Positions 1-10,280 are shown, numbered from the stretch's first letter. The stretch: 39,876 bases of DNA from a virus (IMGVR_UViG_3300024505_000641:1-39876); one strand, 5' to 3'. Notes: generated by a model from the letters alone, not told the origin. Made by a program: numbers and translations.

Positions 1-3000
1 AAATCCTAAAGATGGAACAGTAGCTGTTACAGTTCTTTCGTATGGGGTGTATTGATATGGATATGATGATGCCGAATACATATTACTAGCACTAGCATAA
101 TATTCTCCATATGTTTCGTTAATAGCTACGTTTTTAATATATGGGTCTGCGGTTCTATCTTTTGGATATTCAAAATCTAAACGGAATAAAAGGTCTTCAG
201 TAGAAGCGGTGTATGAATTACCAGCTATTGAATCAGGATGTAAAACGTGATTGTTAAATTTAGTTCTTTGTAAAGGAACTCTCCATAAACGGAATTCATC
301 AACATTTCCTACAAATCCATTACCACCAATTTGTAATGAAGAACCACTTATCCATTGAGAATCTTCAGTAAAGATAGACATACTAACTGAAGTTATAATT
401 CTATTTCCATTTGATGTACCTAACCAAACTTCATAAAGAGAACTATTGCCACCATAATCAATTCTATTAACACATACATTAGAATAATATTCTGTAGATA
501 TTGGGAATTCTAAACTTCCCGTAAATAAATCAGGTCCATAAACATATTCAATTGTTGTTGCAAAATACGGATACCCTGCGCCACTTCCACTTAAAATATA
601 AGGAGAATCGCCCAAATCACCACCAAAGTTTAATTCTAATTTACCAAATGAACCAGTTGTTTGTACTAAATCCAAAGTCCATTGGCTTGATGAAATTAAA
701 GTATATTGTGTATTTGGTAAAGTTGATGGCTTAAAGTTAAATTCTATTGAAGAAGGTACATTTCCATTTACTTCTTTCCAAGGAATTTTTATGCTTGAAC
801 TTTGTGTTAAGTAAATTGCCGCTGTTCTATCTTCGAAACTAAAATCTCTAGAACCACCAATAGTTGGATCTTGAGGTCCACCAAATTCCATAATAGTTAA
901 AAGAGATTGTGGTACACCATAACAAGCCATTATAGCTTTCATAGCTCTAGCAGTACCTTTGTGTTTTAACAAATATGGTAAGTTATTTATAATTCTTCTC
1001 CAAACTTGATTGTTAGCTTCTTCTAAAGACATTGAAAATGCAGTATTACCATCTCTCTTTAATCCAAAAGCATATTCCCAAATAAATTGTGAATCGTAAG
1101 CTCTTTTAGCATCCCATCCCATTGATTTTAATAAATGCCATATTAAATCATCAGGAACACCCAAATCAGTTTTTTCTTCAACTACTCTTACTCTATTTAA
1201 AGCGTTTATGTATGACCAAATAATATCAAAATGTTGTCCAATCATATCTAAGAACAACAAAAACTGAGAATTGTCCACATCCGAATAAATAAATTCTGGA
1301 ATGTTATTTATCAGATAATTTGCATTATATTTGTCATAGTATTCAGCTTCTTGTACTAAATTTTCATACCAAGCTGTTACTTCTGCACTATTTGATAATT
1401 TTAATATGTAAACTGGGACTCCATTTGGTAAAACTAAAATTTCTTTTGGATATGCTAAAGAATCTAAAGATGAGTACATCCATTTTTCAAATCCATCTAA
1501 GTTTCTTAATAAAAGATTTAATTCATTTAAAACTCTTTTTGCTTCATTAGCTTCTGGAACTGCGTTAAAATATTGAATTTCATACTGAATATCAAATGCA
1601 CCATCTTCGGTTACGAATTGGTATCCATCTATTGTTAAATAAGATTCATGTGAACCAGTTGCTTCAGTAAGAATTGTACCAACTGGGAATGATGGTGGTG
1701 TTATTAAAGTTTCGTACCTTACTTTTAAAGTTTCAATTAATTTAGCTTTATAAAAGAAATTTTTAGCTCTTTCTGCAGCAGAACCAAAATGTGAAAAGTT
1801 TTCAAATGTATATACCGAACCACTTTGGTATTGTATATTTAATTTATTTGTATCTATTCCACTTTTCTCTAAAAATCTATTTGCGATTGCATCCGAAGTT
1901 AAAGAACCACTAGCTACTAAATCTTCAAAAATTGTATATCCAATACCATTATCAGGTTCTAAACTAAAATTTGGTCCTTTAAGTGGTGGACACAAATCAG
2001 ATTCTATACCAGTAATTGTTATAGTTTCAACAATTGGATTTGATTGTATTTTTGAAATCCATACTTGTTGATTTGGTTGTATTGCGGTTGTTACAGGTTC
2101 ATATAATTTTAAAATTAAAGATTCTCTATCACCAACCCAAGTTGTTATAATTTTATTATCACCATCGCCTAAATGAAGAAGATGTGTTAAATATTTTGAA
2201 TTTTCTTCAGCAAATACAGAAGAATCTAGTTGATTTATAAATCCTTCTACTAATCTATTAATTGCAACATTTCTTGGTAATACTTTTTTACTTTTTTCAA
2301 AATTAATTGTTATTAATTCATCTTTACCAGAAATTACTTCTTGTCCACTTGTGTTATATGGAGTTAATATAAGACTTAATTGAACAATATCTTTTGATGT
2401 ATCAATATTTGTTGAAGCTGCTAATTCTAATAACTTTTTAAAATTAAATGTTATTGAACCTGCTGCTTGTGCTTTTGTAGATGTTGTTAAACCCAATGGT
2501 TTAATTAGAACATAATCAGTATTTACCGATTGCCATGCAATATCAAAATCTACATCAAATCCTACAAAATCTTTTCCTTTAATATTTTGTGGAAAAACTA
2601 TATTTCTTATATCAGGAGTACCAACATAAACTTTGTTTACAACATTTATTTTACATTCTATTGGTTCACTATCACCATCTGCATTAGATGCAACTATTAT
2701 AACTCTATAAACACCAATCGAAGTAAAATATTTTTCAGGTATTAAAACTACTGCCGCATTTCCTCTTACAGTTTCCCAAGGATTTCCAAATTCAATTGTT
2801 TGGTTATTTAATAAAACTCTTAATGAAGAAACATCACCAATTTTTGTTAATCCTATTGCAACACCAGATTTTGTATTAATATTATATTCTGCCAAATCAT
2901 TTACATTTACAAATGCAATTGATGGTGGTGCTAAGGTTATTGGTGTAATATTATTAGTATTAATTTCAATACCAATACCTTCTGTTAATACAAATTCAGT

Positions 3001-3912
3001 GGTTACACTTTCTAATGAATTTTGGGCTTCAATATTGTTTTTATTTTCACCCGTAACAATTATTGAACTAATTCTAAAATTTTCTAAATTAGAAGATGCT
3101 ATTTTTATTTTTGTACCTGAAGGATATTTAAAATCATTTATACCTCTATTTAATTCTACTCTATCCGTATTATTTACAATCAATATAGAAGATACATTAT
3201 CTCCATTTAAGCTTACACTTACAGGAAATAAATTTTCTTTTGGTAATTCTTCATCCGATGGAATATCTTTTGGATTTTTAATTTGTAGATTAGAAAATAA
3301 TAATTCTCTTACTTGATTATTGACATCATAATCATAAGGTGTTTGGATACCATTTTCGTATTTTGTTATTCTAAGTGTATAAGCTGGTTCTCCTACATAA
3401 ACAGGATCCATTAATCTCTTAGCTGTTATATCTGAATTAAATGTTGGTACACCAAATCTATCAAATTGATTATATGTATTATCAATTGGTGTTAAATTTC
3501 TTATAAAAGAATCGTCTTGATAATATTTTGGAGTAAATAAAACTTCAATTAAATATTTTTCATTTGTTGTATAACCCTCTTTTTGAATAGTAATTGTATA
3601 TCCACCATTTTTAATAACATCATCTACACTTATACTTAATCTATCAGGAGTTAATTTAAATGTATTTTCTCCATTTAAATAAATTGATGCGTTATCCACA
3701 TTTGATGCAACTCTAAAAAAATAAGTTGGTGCATAATTTGCAGTACCAACCAAATCTTGAGATTTATCAATTTTGATAGGAGCATTGGTGGATGGGTTTT
3801 TTATAAAAACATCACCATCAGAATTTATACCACCTTCCAATGGTGTTAAAAATTCTAACTTCTGAGAATCCGATTTTGGTTCTAAACTATCTTCTATATC
3901 TATTAATCTCAT
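1..3912 (-). CDS. Large distal tail/baseplate structural protein with LamG-like C-terminal part (3' end missing)
   Basis: The minus-strand frame is open from an ATG at 3912 to the window edge, giving at least 1304 residues; the C-terminus lies outside the window. The N-terminal half is a string of beta-sandwich-like segments. Around residues 975-1005 there is a block reading roughly H-K-G-T-A-R-A-M-K-A-I, then A-C-Y-G-V-P, then E-F-G-G. I know this pattern from very large baseplate or tail proteins of T4-like phages of marine and Bacteroidota hosts. After it, residues about 1020-1290 look like a concanavalin/LamG-type jelly roll (many S/T/Y/G strands, then F-R-L-W-R-V-P-L), which could bind glycans. 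It is the last visible gene of the tail block and begins 9 bases after the preceding stop. Phage structural identity is fairly secure; the exact T4 counterpart is not. Confidence 0.75.
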   Translation of the reverse strand, partial: MRLIDIEDSLEPKSDSQKLEFLTPLEGGINSDGDVFIKNPSTNAPIKIDKSQDLVGTANYAPTYFFRVASNVDNASIYLNGENTFKLTPDRLSISVDDVIKNGGYTITIQKEGYTTNEKYLIEVLFTPKYYQDDSFIRNLTPIDNTYNQFDRFGVPTFNSDITAKRLMDPVYVGEPAYTLRITKYENGIQTPYDYDVNNQVRELLFSNLQIKNPKDIPSDEELPKENLFPVSVSLNGDNVSSILIVNNTDRVELNRGINDFKYPSGTKIKIASSNLENFRISSIIVTGENKNNIEAQNSLESVTTEFVLTEGIGIEINTNNITPITLAPPSIAFVNVNDLAEYNINTKSGVAIGLTKIGDVSSLRVLLNNQTIEFGNPWETVRGNAAVVLIPEKYFTSIGVYRVIIVASNADGDSEPIECKINVVNKVYVGTPDIRNIVFPQNIKGKDFVGFDVDFDIAWQSVNTDYVLIKPLGLTTSTKAQAAGSITFNFKKLLELAASTNIDTSKDIVQLSLILTPYNTSGQEVISGKDELITINFEKSKKVLPRNVAINRLVEGFINQLDSSVFAEENSKYLTHLLHLGDGDNKIITTWVGDRESLILKLYEPVTTAIQPNQQVWISKIQSNPIVETITITGIESDLCPPLKGPNFSLEPDNGIGYTIFEDLVASGSLTSDAIANRFLEKSGIDTNKLNIQYQSGSVYTFENFSHFGSAAERAKNFFYKAKLIETLKVRYETLITPPSFPVGTILTEATGSHESYLTIDGYQFVTEDGAFDIQYEIQYFNAVPEANEAKRVLNELNLLLRNLDGFEKWMYSSLDSLAYPKEILVLPNGVPVYILKLSNSAEVTAWYENLVQEAEYYDKYNANYLINNIPEFIYSDVDNSQFLLFLDMIGQHFDIIWSYINALNRVRVVEEKTDLGVPDDLIWHLLKSMGWDAKRAYDSQFIWEYAFGLKRDGNTAFSMSLEEANNQVWRRIINNLPYLLKHKGTARAMKAIMACYGVPQSLLTIMEFGGPQDPTIGGSRDFSFEDRTAAIYLTQSSSIKIPWKEVNGNVPSSIEFNFKPSTLPNTQYTLISSSQWTLDLVQTTGSFGKLELNFGGDLGDSPYILSGSGAGYPYFATTIEYVYGPDLFTGSLEFPISTEYYSNVCVNRIDYGGNSSLYEVWLGTSNGNRIITSVSMSIFTEDSQWISGSSLQIGGNGFVGNVDEFRLWRVPLQRTKFNNHVLHPDSIAGNSYTASTEDLLFRLDFEYPKDRTADPYIKNVAINETYGEYYASASNMYSASSYPYQYTPYERTVTATVPSLGF

Positions 3913-3921
3913 TTGTTTTTA

Positions 3922-5241
3922 TTATTCAAAATTTTCATTTCTTACGTTATCCAAATTTTCAAAAAATCCACCTAAATCAATTCCTAAATTATTTCTATCA
4001 TTAACAACAACTCTACCACGATTTCCACCACCACCGCCACCAAAACTAATACCACCTATTGGATTTGTTTTTATCACCACAGGTTCTTCTTTAACAACAA
4101 TTTCTTCTCTTAGTGGTGGTAAATCAAATATAGGTAATTCATCTATTGGTGTTTTTATAATTGGTGGCGGTTGGTCACCAATTATTGGTAATTGTTTTTT
4201 AATTAATTCTTTAAGTTTTATTGAAGAATCTTTTTCTATTGGTTTTGTAACTATACCAATTTTTTTAGTTACTTTAACATCACCACTTGGTATTTCAATA
4301 TCACTTGTTTTACTTTGTATAATTTCTGAAATAGGGTCTACACTTTGTTCTACTTTATTATCAAAGGAACTTTTTGTTACTATATCAGGCGATGCTAAAT
4401 ATTTATCAAACAAAGAAACTAAGATACCCTCAATTGATGATTTGATTTTAGCTTCTGTGATTGTAACTGGTGGTTTGGTTTTTTTGGGTTTACCATAATT
4501 AACATCATTTATATTTGATATTCTATTTGTAAATTCATATATAGAAGCTTCTATAAATCTTTTATGAATATCCGTTACAAATACATCAAAACTTTGTATT
4601 TTATATTCATTAACCAAAACATCAAAAAATTCATTTCCATATTTAGTTTTTAAAAAAGAACTTATCAAAGATGGATTAATTTTTTCTATATATTGAAATG
4701 CTTGATAAATGTAGTCTTCTCTGAATTTTTTATTTTCCACAAATATACCAAATCTTTCTTCTAAATTTTTTATTAACTCAGGTGGTTGGTTTTTTCTTAA
4801 TGGAAAAAGTCTAATCTCTGTTCTTGATGGAGATATTTCTGAAATCCATAATTTATCCAATTCTTTTTCACTACCAACTCTTTTGTTTATCAAAGTAATT
4901 TGTGTTTTATATACACCACTGTTATATCCTGCTTCTCTTAATAGTCTCTCCGCATCAATAAAATATTCTTTTGGTAAATTATACTTTTGAAATACAGTTC
5001 CATCTGGAACTAAAAAATAATCGTTAATGTTTTCTGTAGATAGTGGTATATATCTTACCATCTCACCATTCCCTTGTGGAAGTTGATTATTAGTATCATC
5101 ATAAACAATAAACTCAATAGCATCATTTTCACTAAAACCAAAAAATGAACGCAAATCTCCAGTCTCAAAGATTGCTCTATCTTTTTGCTCTATAAAATAG
5201 CCTTTGTTTTCTATTAATTGTTTTACAGATTTTAATGCCAT
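3922..5241 (-). CDS. Tail/baseplate-associated protein of unknown function
   Basis: A 439-residue protein with no signal peptide or membrane segment. Residues 1-270 look globular and mixed alpha/beta. Residues about 270-370 are low-complexity and rich in K, I and P, with repeated short proline motifs such as Q-P-P-P-I-I and D-L-P-P-L. Near residue 400 there is a run of glycines followed by N-R-G-R, and the protein ends in an acidic tail. This architecture (folded head, proline linker, Gly-rich segment) suits a structural connector. It sits between the coiled-coil protein at 5253-6263 and the large distal protein at 1-3912, with gaps of about 10 bases, so it is probably co-transcribed with the tail genes. 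I do not recognise the family; tail assignment is by position. Confidence 0.65.
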   Translation of the reverse strand: MALKSVKQLIENKGYFIEQKDRAIFETGDLRSFFGFSENDAIEFIVYDDTNNQLPQGNGEMVRYIPLSTENINDYFLVPDGTVFQKYNLPKEYFIDAERLLREAGYNSGVYKTQITLINKRVGSEKELDKLWISEISPSRTEIRLFPLRKNQPPELIKNLEERFGIFVENKKFREDYIYQAFQYIEKINPSLISSFLKTKYGNEFFDVLVNEYKIQSFDVFVTDIHKRFIEASIYEFTNRISNINDVNYGKPKKTKPPVTITEAKIKSSIEGILVSLFDKYLASPDIVTKSSFDNKVEQSVDPISEIIQSKTSDIEIPSGDVKVTKKIGIVTKPIEKDSSIKLKELIKKQLPIIGDQPPPIIKTPIDELPIFDLPPLREEIVVKEEPVVIKTNPIGGISFGGGGGGNRGRVVVNDRNNLGIDLGGFFENLDNVRNENFE

Positions 5242-5252
5242 TTTTTTATTTT

Positions 5253-6263
5253 TTAACTACTACCTCTAAACTTCTTTAAATATATAGAAAGTGAAACCTC
5301 TGAACTTGAGCCTGCACTTGATTTTAATTTTAACGAACTTCTATATTCTCTGTCTCCAGCCGTTCCAATTACACCTTTTGGTTTTTGGTCTCTAATCCAA
5401 CCAATGTTTTCAACCAATTTAACATTCTTAGTTTCACCAGCTTTCAATGTAACCGAACCAGGTACATTGATAATTGGGTCTCCAGAAATAGTAAATGATA
5501 TTGTTGTATCTTTGTCAGTTGTAAAGTTTGTAAGTTCTAATGTAGGGCCATTTAGCCATTCTTCTGTTGCTTTGTTAGCTCTTGCTCTATATGCAATATC
5601 TCCCAAATCTTTTTCTTTTACTTCAATAATTTTTGCAGCAAAATCTTCACCAACTTTTGCACCTTCAGCAAGTTTACCTTGCTTACCATATAATTGCTCC
5701 CTCAATGCTCCCAATTCTTGCTCTAATGCTTGATTTCTAGCAAATAAAGAAACCCTTTGTATTGATTCAGCAGTTGCTTTTTGAATTGCATTTTGTAAAT
5801 CAGTTAATGAACTTGCTACTTTAGAATTTGCTTGTAAAGATTGATTATCGGCATTTGCAACTAATAATTCCTTACCATCTATTTCAACTCTTAAACTTTG
5901 AGAAACTATTTCTAATTCAGTTACTTTTGCTCTTAAATCTAATATAATATCAGTTTGTTCAGCTATTGTTATATCTCTTAATCTTATATCTTCTAAAGCT
6001 GCATCGTAAATTACTTTAAGAACCATTTCCGGTCTTTCTGGTTCTTCTATTGGTAATAATTCAAATATTACCGTATCTATTGATTTTATTAATTCTTCTT
6101 CGTTATATTTTGGCTTAGTTAATTTACCAAACAAAACTCCATCTCTATCCTCATCTGCTCTAAAATCATATAAACCAGAATTTGTTTTTTGCGGCAAAGC
6201 AAGAGAACCGCTAATTTCTATAGCGTTTACTAAACTTTCATTTTTTAATCCTGTCATTGCCAT
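5253..6263 (-). CDS. Coiled-coil tail protein with C-terminal beta domain
   Basis: A 336-residue protein. Residues 80-200 form a long heptad-rich helical region (runs such as V-T-E-L-E-I-V-S-Q-S-L-R-V-E-I and Q-A-L-E-Q-E-L-G-A-L-R-E-Q-L), so it is probably a coiled-coil oligomer. Residues about 235-336 read as an immunoglobulin-like beta sandwich (L-E-L-T-N-F-T, then T-I-S-F-T-I, then S-V-T-L-K-A-G-E-T-K-N-V), the style of domain seen at phage fibre or wedge tips. There is no signal peptide. It follows the DNRLRE-like protein by 7 bases and lies in the tail operon. A fibre, fibre-connector or baseplate-peripheral role is inferred from architecture and position only. Confidence 0.65.
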   Translation of the reverse strand: MAMTGLKNESLVNAIEISGSLALPQKTNSGLYDFRADEDRDGVLFGKLTKPKYNEEELIKSIDTVIFELLPIEEPERPEMVLKVIYDAALEDIRLRDITIAEQTDIILDLRAKVTELEIVSQSLRVEIDGKELLVANADNQSLQANSKVASSLTDLQNAIQKATAESIQRVSLFARNQALEQELGALREQLYGKQGKLAEGAKVGEDFAAKIIEVKEKDLGDIAYRARANKATEEWLNGPTLELTNFTTDKDTTISFTISGDPIINVPGSVTLKAGETKNVKLVENIGWIRDQKPKGVIGTAGDREYRSSLKLKSSAGSSSEVSLSIYLKKFRGSS

Positions 6264-6270
6264 TTTATTC

Positions 6271-7338
6271 TTATTTTACAACACTAAACGTTATTTCATC
6301 ATCAAAGTATTGAACACTTCCATTTAAAATAACTTTAAATTCAATTTTATATACTCTATCCGATTCCCAATTTGATAAATTTAAATTAATAAAATTACTT
6401 GTTGAATCGCAACTTATTTTTGAATAATCACTAAATGGTATTATAATATCATTTGATGCAAAATCTTTTATTTGATAATATGATGTTTGCGGTAAATATT
6501 TTGTTGTGTTGTAAGAAAAAGAATTTGAAAAACTTTTTAATGGATATAACTCTCTAGCAAAAATTCTTAATTTTGGAGTTGTTCCTACTTTGTATTCTTT
6601 TTTAAGATTAGTAATTCCTATTTTAATATCATCGTTAGAAATTGCTGTTAATGTTCCTGTTGAAAAGTTTTGGTCGTTCCAACCAATTCTTATTTTAGGT
6701 TGGTATATTGTATTTGTTTCTTTAGAAAAGAACTTTAATTGTCCATAATCTTTAGTATCATTTTCAAAAGTATCTGAATATTTTATAATAATACCATCAT
6801 TTGGTCTAGAACCACTCATCCAAGATTGAAGTAAAGATTTTACATTCATTTCTATATCAGCTGTTTTATAACTAAATGATTGAGATGCTGAATTTGCTAT
6901 CCACCAAGTACCACCTGTACCATTATTTGGATTAGCATCACTACCATCTGCTAAACTATTATCTAACCAATCTAATTTAGTATCGCCTTCTCTATAATTC
7001 CAAGTTACCCCTTGTGTTGAAATATTATCAAATCTAGTACCAGTACCCATTTCCCAACTTCTTGAAACAGCATTTGCATAAATTGTATATTCTAATGGAA
7101 TTTCTTCACTCTTTGTTTCTTTTAATATTAAAGTTGCTTCAGACATAGAGATTGATGTATCAACCAAAGATGATGATAAAAATCCCACTTCAAATTTTAA
7201 AAGTGCTCTAGAAATATCTTTTATATTTCCATAGTAAACTTTACTTACTTCTAATATCTCATCCAAACCAGTATTTTGATTTGGTTGTTGAAGATAAACC
7301 GATGCATCTTTTGATGCTGTTAAAAAATAGTATGCCAT
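6271..7338 (-). CDS. DNRLRE-like beta-domain tail protein
   Basis: A 355-residue protein. The first about 215 residues follow the pattern of the DNRLRE/disaggregatase-type domain: an opening D-A-S-V-Y with Q-P-N-Q-N-T-G, a strand S-R-A-L-L-K-F-E-V, a central T-I-Y-A-N-A-V-S-R-S-W, and later D-I-E-M-N-V-K-S-L-L-Q-S-W. That fold is a jelly roll found mainly in secreted bacterial and archaeal surface proteins. The C-terminal third is another beta-rich module ending in an edge strand. The start codon overlaps the stop of the baseplate-J gene by one base (TAATG), implying translational coupling and a virion role next to the wedge. A peripheral baseplate or fibre subunit, possibly carbohydrate-contacting, is my inference. 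Confidence 0.65.
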   Translation of the reverse strand: MAYYFLTASKDASVYLQQPNQNTGLDEILEVSKVYYGNIKDISRALLKFEVGFLSSSLVDTSISMSEATLILKETKSEEIPLEYTIYANAVSRSWEMGTGTRFDNISTQGVTWNYREGDTKLDWLDNSLADGSDANPNNGTGGTWWIANSASQSFSYKTADIEMNVKSLLQSWMSGSRPNDGIIIKYSDTFENDTKDYGQLKFFSKETNTIYQPKIRIGWNDQNFSTGTLTAISNDDIKIGITNLKKEYKVGTTPKLRIFARELYPLKSFSNSFSYNTTKYLPQTSYYQIKDFASNDIIIPFSDYSKISCDSTSNFINLNLSNWESDRVYKIEFKVILNGSVQYFDDEITFSVVK

Positions 7339-9374
7339 TATCTTGCTCTTCCTTTAATATCTGAATCAGGGAATTTAACCTCAAAAACCGATGGGTCTAA
7401 TGATGGGTAAATAATTTTTGATTTAGTTGCTGCATCAATATTGTAAGAATTTACCGAATATCTTCCCCCACATTTATTTGTAACTACAACAGATGGTACT
7501 GATTGAACTCCTTCAACATTTGCTATTATTAGTTCAACTTCACTCAAATTAATTGTTTGATTAAAACTCCAATTATCTATATTAAAAAAATCTTTCAATT
7601 CTGTAATACATTTTGCTACTACTTCATTTTTATTGTAATTTTGATAGCAAATTATTTCAAAATCAATACCAATATTAATTATAAAACCATCGTTGAAATT
7701 TACACCATCAGTTAAAATTCTATATTCATTTAAATATGTTTTAAGATTTTCTTTTACACCTCTGTTTAAAGTTGTTAAATGATTATTTCTATCATATCCT
7801 AATAAATAAAGATTAATTGCAAACGGATTGTTTTTTTCATTTTCATTTGAAGTTTTTCCAATTAAAAAATTTTGTATTTCTGTTTTTACCGTTGCTGCTG
7901 TTGGCTCTTCGTTATCAGGTTTATTAACAAAACTCATTACCAAATCAGTAAATTGTTGAAGTGAATTTGGCGATGCTAAAATTGATGATGGTGAGTTATT
8001 ATCTAAAGTACCATCAGCCACTGCGTATGCTTTTGCAACTCCACCAAACTTAGATGGCATTGATAAAGCTCTAACTTGATAATCTTTAGCAGTTACTGCT
8101 CTATTTTGAGAACCAAAATTAGCTAATGCGTTTTGTCTAATTTCTTCTATTGTTTCTCCACCTCTACCACCAATAGCCGGAATTTCATTATCAACCGCTA
8201 TTGAATTTTTTGAACTTTGTAAAACTCTAATTTCTGCGCTTGTATATTGTGAAATATCTTCTTCGTATTCAATACCATCAAGTTGAGTTAATTCTCCTTG
8301 TGGTACATTTGAATCAACACCACCACCTTTAAAATATTTAATGGTTATAGTAGTATTTGATGGAGATGTACCATATGTTTTTGTTTTTAAGAAATTAGTT
8401 GGGTCAAATGATTCTTCTAATCTATTAATTGAGTTTGGCAATCCCAATCCTACGTTTTTAAGGTTTGGAATTAATAACTCATCAGATGCTGTTGGGTCTC
8501 CGGCTCCAAATTGAATTGTTGTTGTACTATCTGAATTTATTTTAGTAACAAATCTTCTTGATGTTTTAATAGTTTTTAAAATATAAGGAACTGTTGATTT
8601 AAATTGTGATAAATCTGAATCGTTTGCTTCTGTATTTGGTTCTTCAACAAAAACCATTTCTTGTGCTAAATAAGGAACTTCATACCATTTGTTACCATCA
8701 GAATCTCTTACATCATATATTTGAATAATATCAGTATCTCCTAATTTAATAGATTCAAAAGCTTTATAATTTCCAAAAGTAAAACTTTGAGTTACTTCTA
8801 TTGCTGAAATTACATCTACATATTTTTTAAATAAATAAAATGTTGGTTCTCCTGTTGTTACATCTCTTTGATATACAGAAGTTTCTCTATCGGTTTCATC
8901 GCTAAAATCTACAACATCTGTTGTTCTAAATAAAACTCCTGTTTTTGAAGATTTTACTCTCATTCCTGCTTTTATTTTTAAAGCATATTTTGTATCAGGC
9001 TTATTATCTGAGCTAGTTCCTATTGATGGAACTAATTGATAAACAGAAAGTTTTGTTACCGCTGGTGCTGTTACTTTTGGTTTATAACCTAAAAACTGAG
9101 CTAATGATAACACATTCTTTTTATCTTCTGCATATGGTAACATTGATTCTTTAAGAGTATCATCTACATAGTAAGATAAAACATCACCAATGTAAGAAGC
9201 CATCTCAATAAACATCATACCAGGAGATGTTTCATTGAAATCATTATACGTTTTAGGAAAATAATTTTTTGCAAATTCTATTAAACTATCTCTATAAGAT
9301 GCAAAATCTTTATTAAGATATTTTATATCCTTTCCTTTATTTTTAAAATTTTTATTTGTAGTTTTTAAGGCCAT
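7338..9374 (-). CDS. Baseplate J / gp6-like baseplate wedge protein
   Basis: A 678-residue protein. It starts with a basic helix and then Y-R-D-S-L-I-E-F-A-K-N-Y-F-P, followed by a block reading S-P-G-M-M-F-I-E-M-A-S-Y-I-G-D-V-L-S-Y-Y-V-D, typical of the N-terminal region of large phage baseplate J/gp6 proteins. The centre (residues 350-450) contains G-R-G-G-E-T-I-E-E-I-R and A-L-A-N-F-G-S-Q-N-R-A-V-T-A-K-D-Y, the hallmark baseplate-J region. In T4, gp6 dimers form the ring that holds the six wedges together and bind gp25. The gp25-like gene lies directly upstream with a 7-base gap, as in many contractile-tail clusters, which supports the call. It acts in the virion baseplate. Confidence 0.9.
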   Translation of the reverse strand: MALKTTNKNFKNKGKDIKYLNKDFASYRDSLIEFAKNYFPKTYNDFNETSPGMMFIEMASYIGDVLSYYVDDTLKESMLPYAEDKKNVLSLAQFLGYKPKVTAPAVTKLSVYQLVPSIGTSSDNKPDTKYALKIKAGMRVKSSKTGVLFRTTDVVDFSDETDRETSVYQRDVTTGEPTFYLFKKYVDVISAIEVTQSFTFGNYKAFESIKLGDTDIIQIYDVRDSDGNKWYEVPYLAQEMVFVEEPNTEANDSDLSQFKSTVPYILKTIKTSRRFVTKINSDSTTTIQFGAGDPTASDELLIPNLKNVGLGLPNSINRLEESFDPTNFLKTKTYGTSPSNTTITIKYFKGGGVDSNVPQGELTQLDGIEYEEDISQYTSAEIRVLQSSKNSIAVDNEIPAIGGRGGETIEEIRQNALANFGSQNRAVTAKDYQVRALSMPSKFGGVAKAYAVADGTLDNNSPSSILASPNSLQQFTDLVMSFVNKPDNEEPTAATVKTEIQNFLIGKTSNENEKNNPFAINLYLLGYDRNNHLTTLNRGVKENLKTYLNEYRILTDGVNFNDGFIINIGIDFEIICYQNYNKNEVVAKCITELKDFFNIDNWSFNQTINLSEVELIIANVEGVQSVPSVVVTNKCGGRYSVNSYNIDAATKSKIIYPSLDPSVFEVKFPDSDIKGRAR

Positions 9375-9381
9375 CTTTTAA

Positions 9382-9807
9382 TTATTGAACTGTAAATGTT
9401 AATGCTTCTAGTTTTGGATTTTCTCCAACTCTAAATTTAATAGAAACATCTACTTGATTTCTATCTTTTAAATCATTAGATTGTTTTATATCTATTGTAT
9501 CAATTGTAACAAAAGGAAGCCACATAGATAATGATTCAGAAATTCTTTGTTCAATTCTATCAGGCAAATCTTCGGTATTTTGTTCAAAAAGTAATTCTTG
9601 CAATCCACTTCCTAAATTTGGTTGCATTACTCTTTCATATTTCTTTGTAAGAAGTAAACTCTTAATATTTGTTTTTACTTGTTCTGCGGTAGTAAATGAT
9701 TGATTAAATGCAGTATTACCAATTTGTAATGGTAAGGTTATACCTATTGCATAATCATTATACTCTTTAGTATCAATTACTCTCTTTTGACCAAGTATTA
9801 CAGGCAT
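9382..9807 (-). CDS. gp25-like baseplate wedge protein
   Basis: A 141-residue protein of the usual size for the GPW/gp25 family. Diagnostic features are the early segment L-P-L-Q-I-G-N-T-A-F, a helix leading into S-L-L-L-T-K-K-Y-E-R-V-M-Q-P-N-L-G-S-G-L, then L-L-F-E-Q-N and a final beta strand. In contractile injection systems this protein joins the sheath to the wedge and nucleates sheath assembly together with gp6 and gp53 equivalents. Its start codon overlaps the stop of the 157-residue gene at 9807-10280 by one base (TAATG). Assignment rests on sequence pattern plus adjacency to baseplate J. Confidence 0.88.
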   Translation of the reverse strand: MPVILGQKRVIDTKEYNDYAIGITLPLQIGNTAFNQSFTTAEQVKTNIKSLLLTKKYERVMQPNLGSGLQELLFEQNTEDLPDRIEQRISESLSMWLPFVTIDTIDIKQSNDLKDRNQVDVSIKFRVGENPKLEALTFTVQ

Positions 9808-10280
9808 TACTTCTTAAATCTTTTAACAAGCTCTGAATAATCTCTATTCAATGCTTTATCTAATTCAGCTACACCAGTTTGAACTCCCAATCCAGTTTTT
9901 TGAGGTCCGCTGGTGAAATCTCCGTAACCCATTTTTTCAGCAATTGCTGTTCTACCTACAATAGAACCCATATCACCTTGTCCAAAATTCATAGTTCTAA
10001 AACCACCATCGCTTCCAACGGCTGCTTTAGTTTCATTAAGAATTTGATTAATCATTGGATTTTTGCTATATTCTTTTTTTGATTCTACAATAGTATTATC
10101 ATCACCTAAAATAGCTTTAGCCATACTCAACCCTTCAGATTTAGTTTTTACAACCTTTCCCTCAGCCATCATTTTTTTCATTTCGGCTTTAACTCCCTCT
10201 TTAATTAGAGCTGGTAGTTGTTGTTTAACTTCCTCTTGAACTAAGATTTGAATAGCTTTTAAAAGTTTATCAGTATTCAT
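9807..10280 (-). CDS. Small helical tail-region protein, unknown function
   Basis: A 157-residue protein. Residues 1-45 form an amphipathic helix (V-Q-E-E-V-K-Q-Q-L-P-A-L-I-K-E-G-V-K-A) rich in K, E and M; the rest is polar with few predicted strands, and residues 90-130 are Gly-rich. It has no signal or membrane segment. It directly precedes the gp25-like gene (TAATG) and follows the M15-peptidase gene after a 52-base gap that carries a TATTTATA-type motif, so it may open a transcript for the wedge genes. A baseplate scaffold or assembly role would fit position and size, but I do not recognise the family. Confidence 0.6.
   Translation of the reverse strand: MNTDKLLKAIQILVQEEVKQQLPALIKEGVKAEMKKMMAEGKVVKTKSEGLSMAKAILGDDNTIVESKKEYSKNPMINQILNETKAAVGSDGGFRTMNFGQGDMGSIVGRTAIAEKMGYGDFTSGPQKTGLGVQTGVAELDKALNRDYSELVKRFKK

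Noticed and set aside
2999-3316. Plus-strand ORFs of 60-150 residues throughout the window
   Set aside because: All lie opposite well-supported minus-strand genes, have odd composition and no recognisable domains; they are shadows of AT-rich antisense reading.
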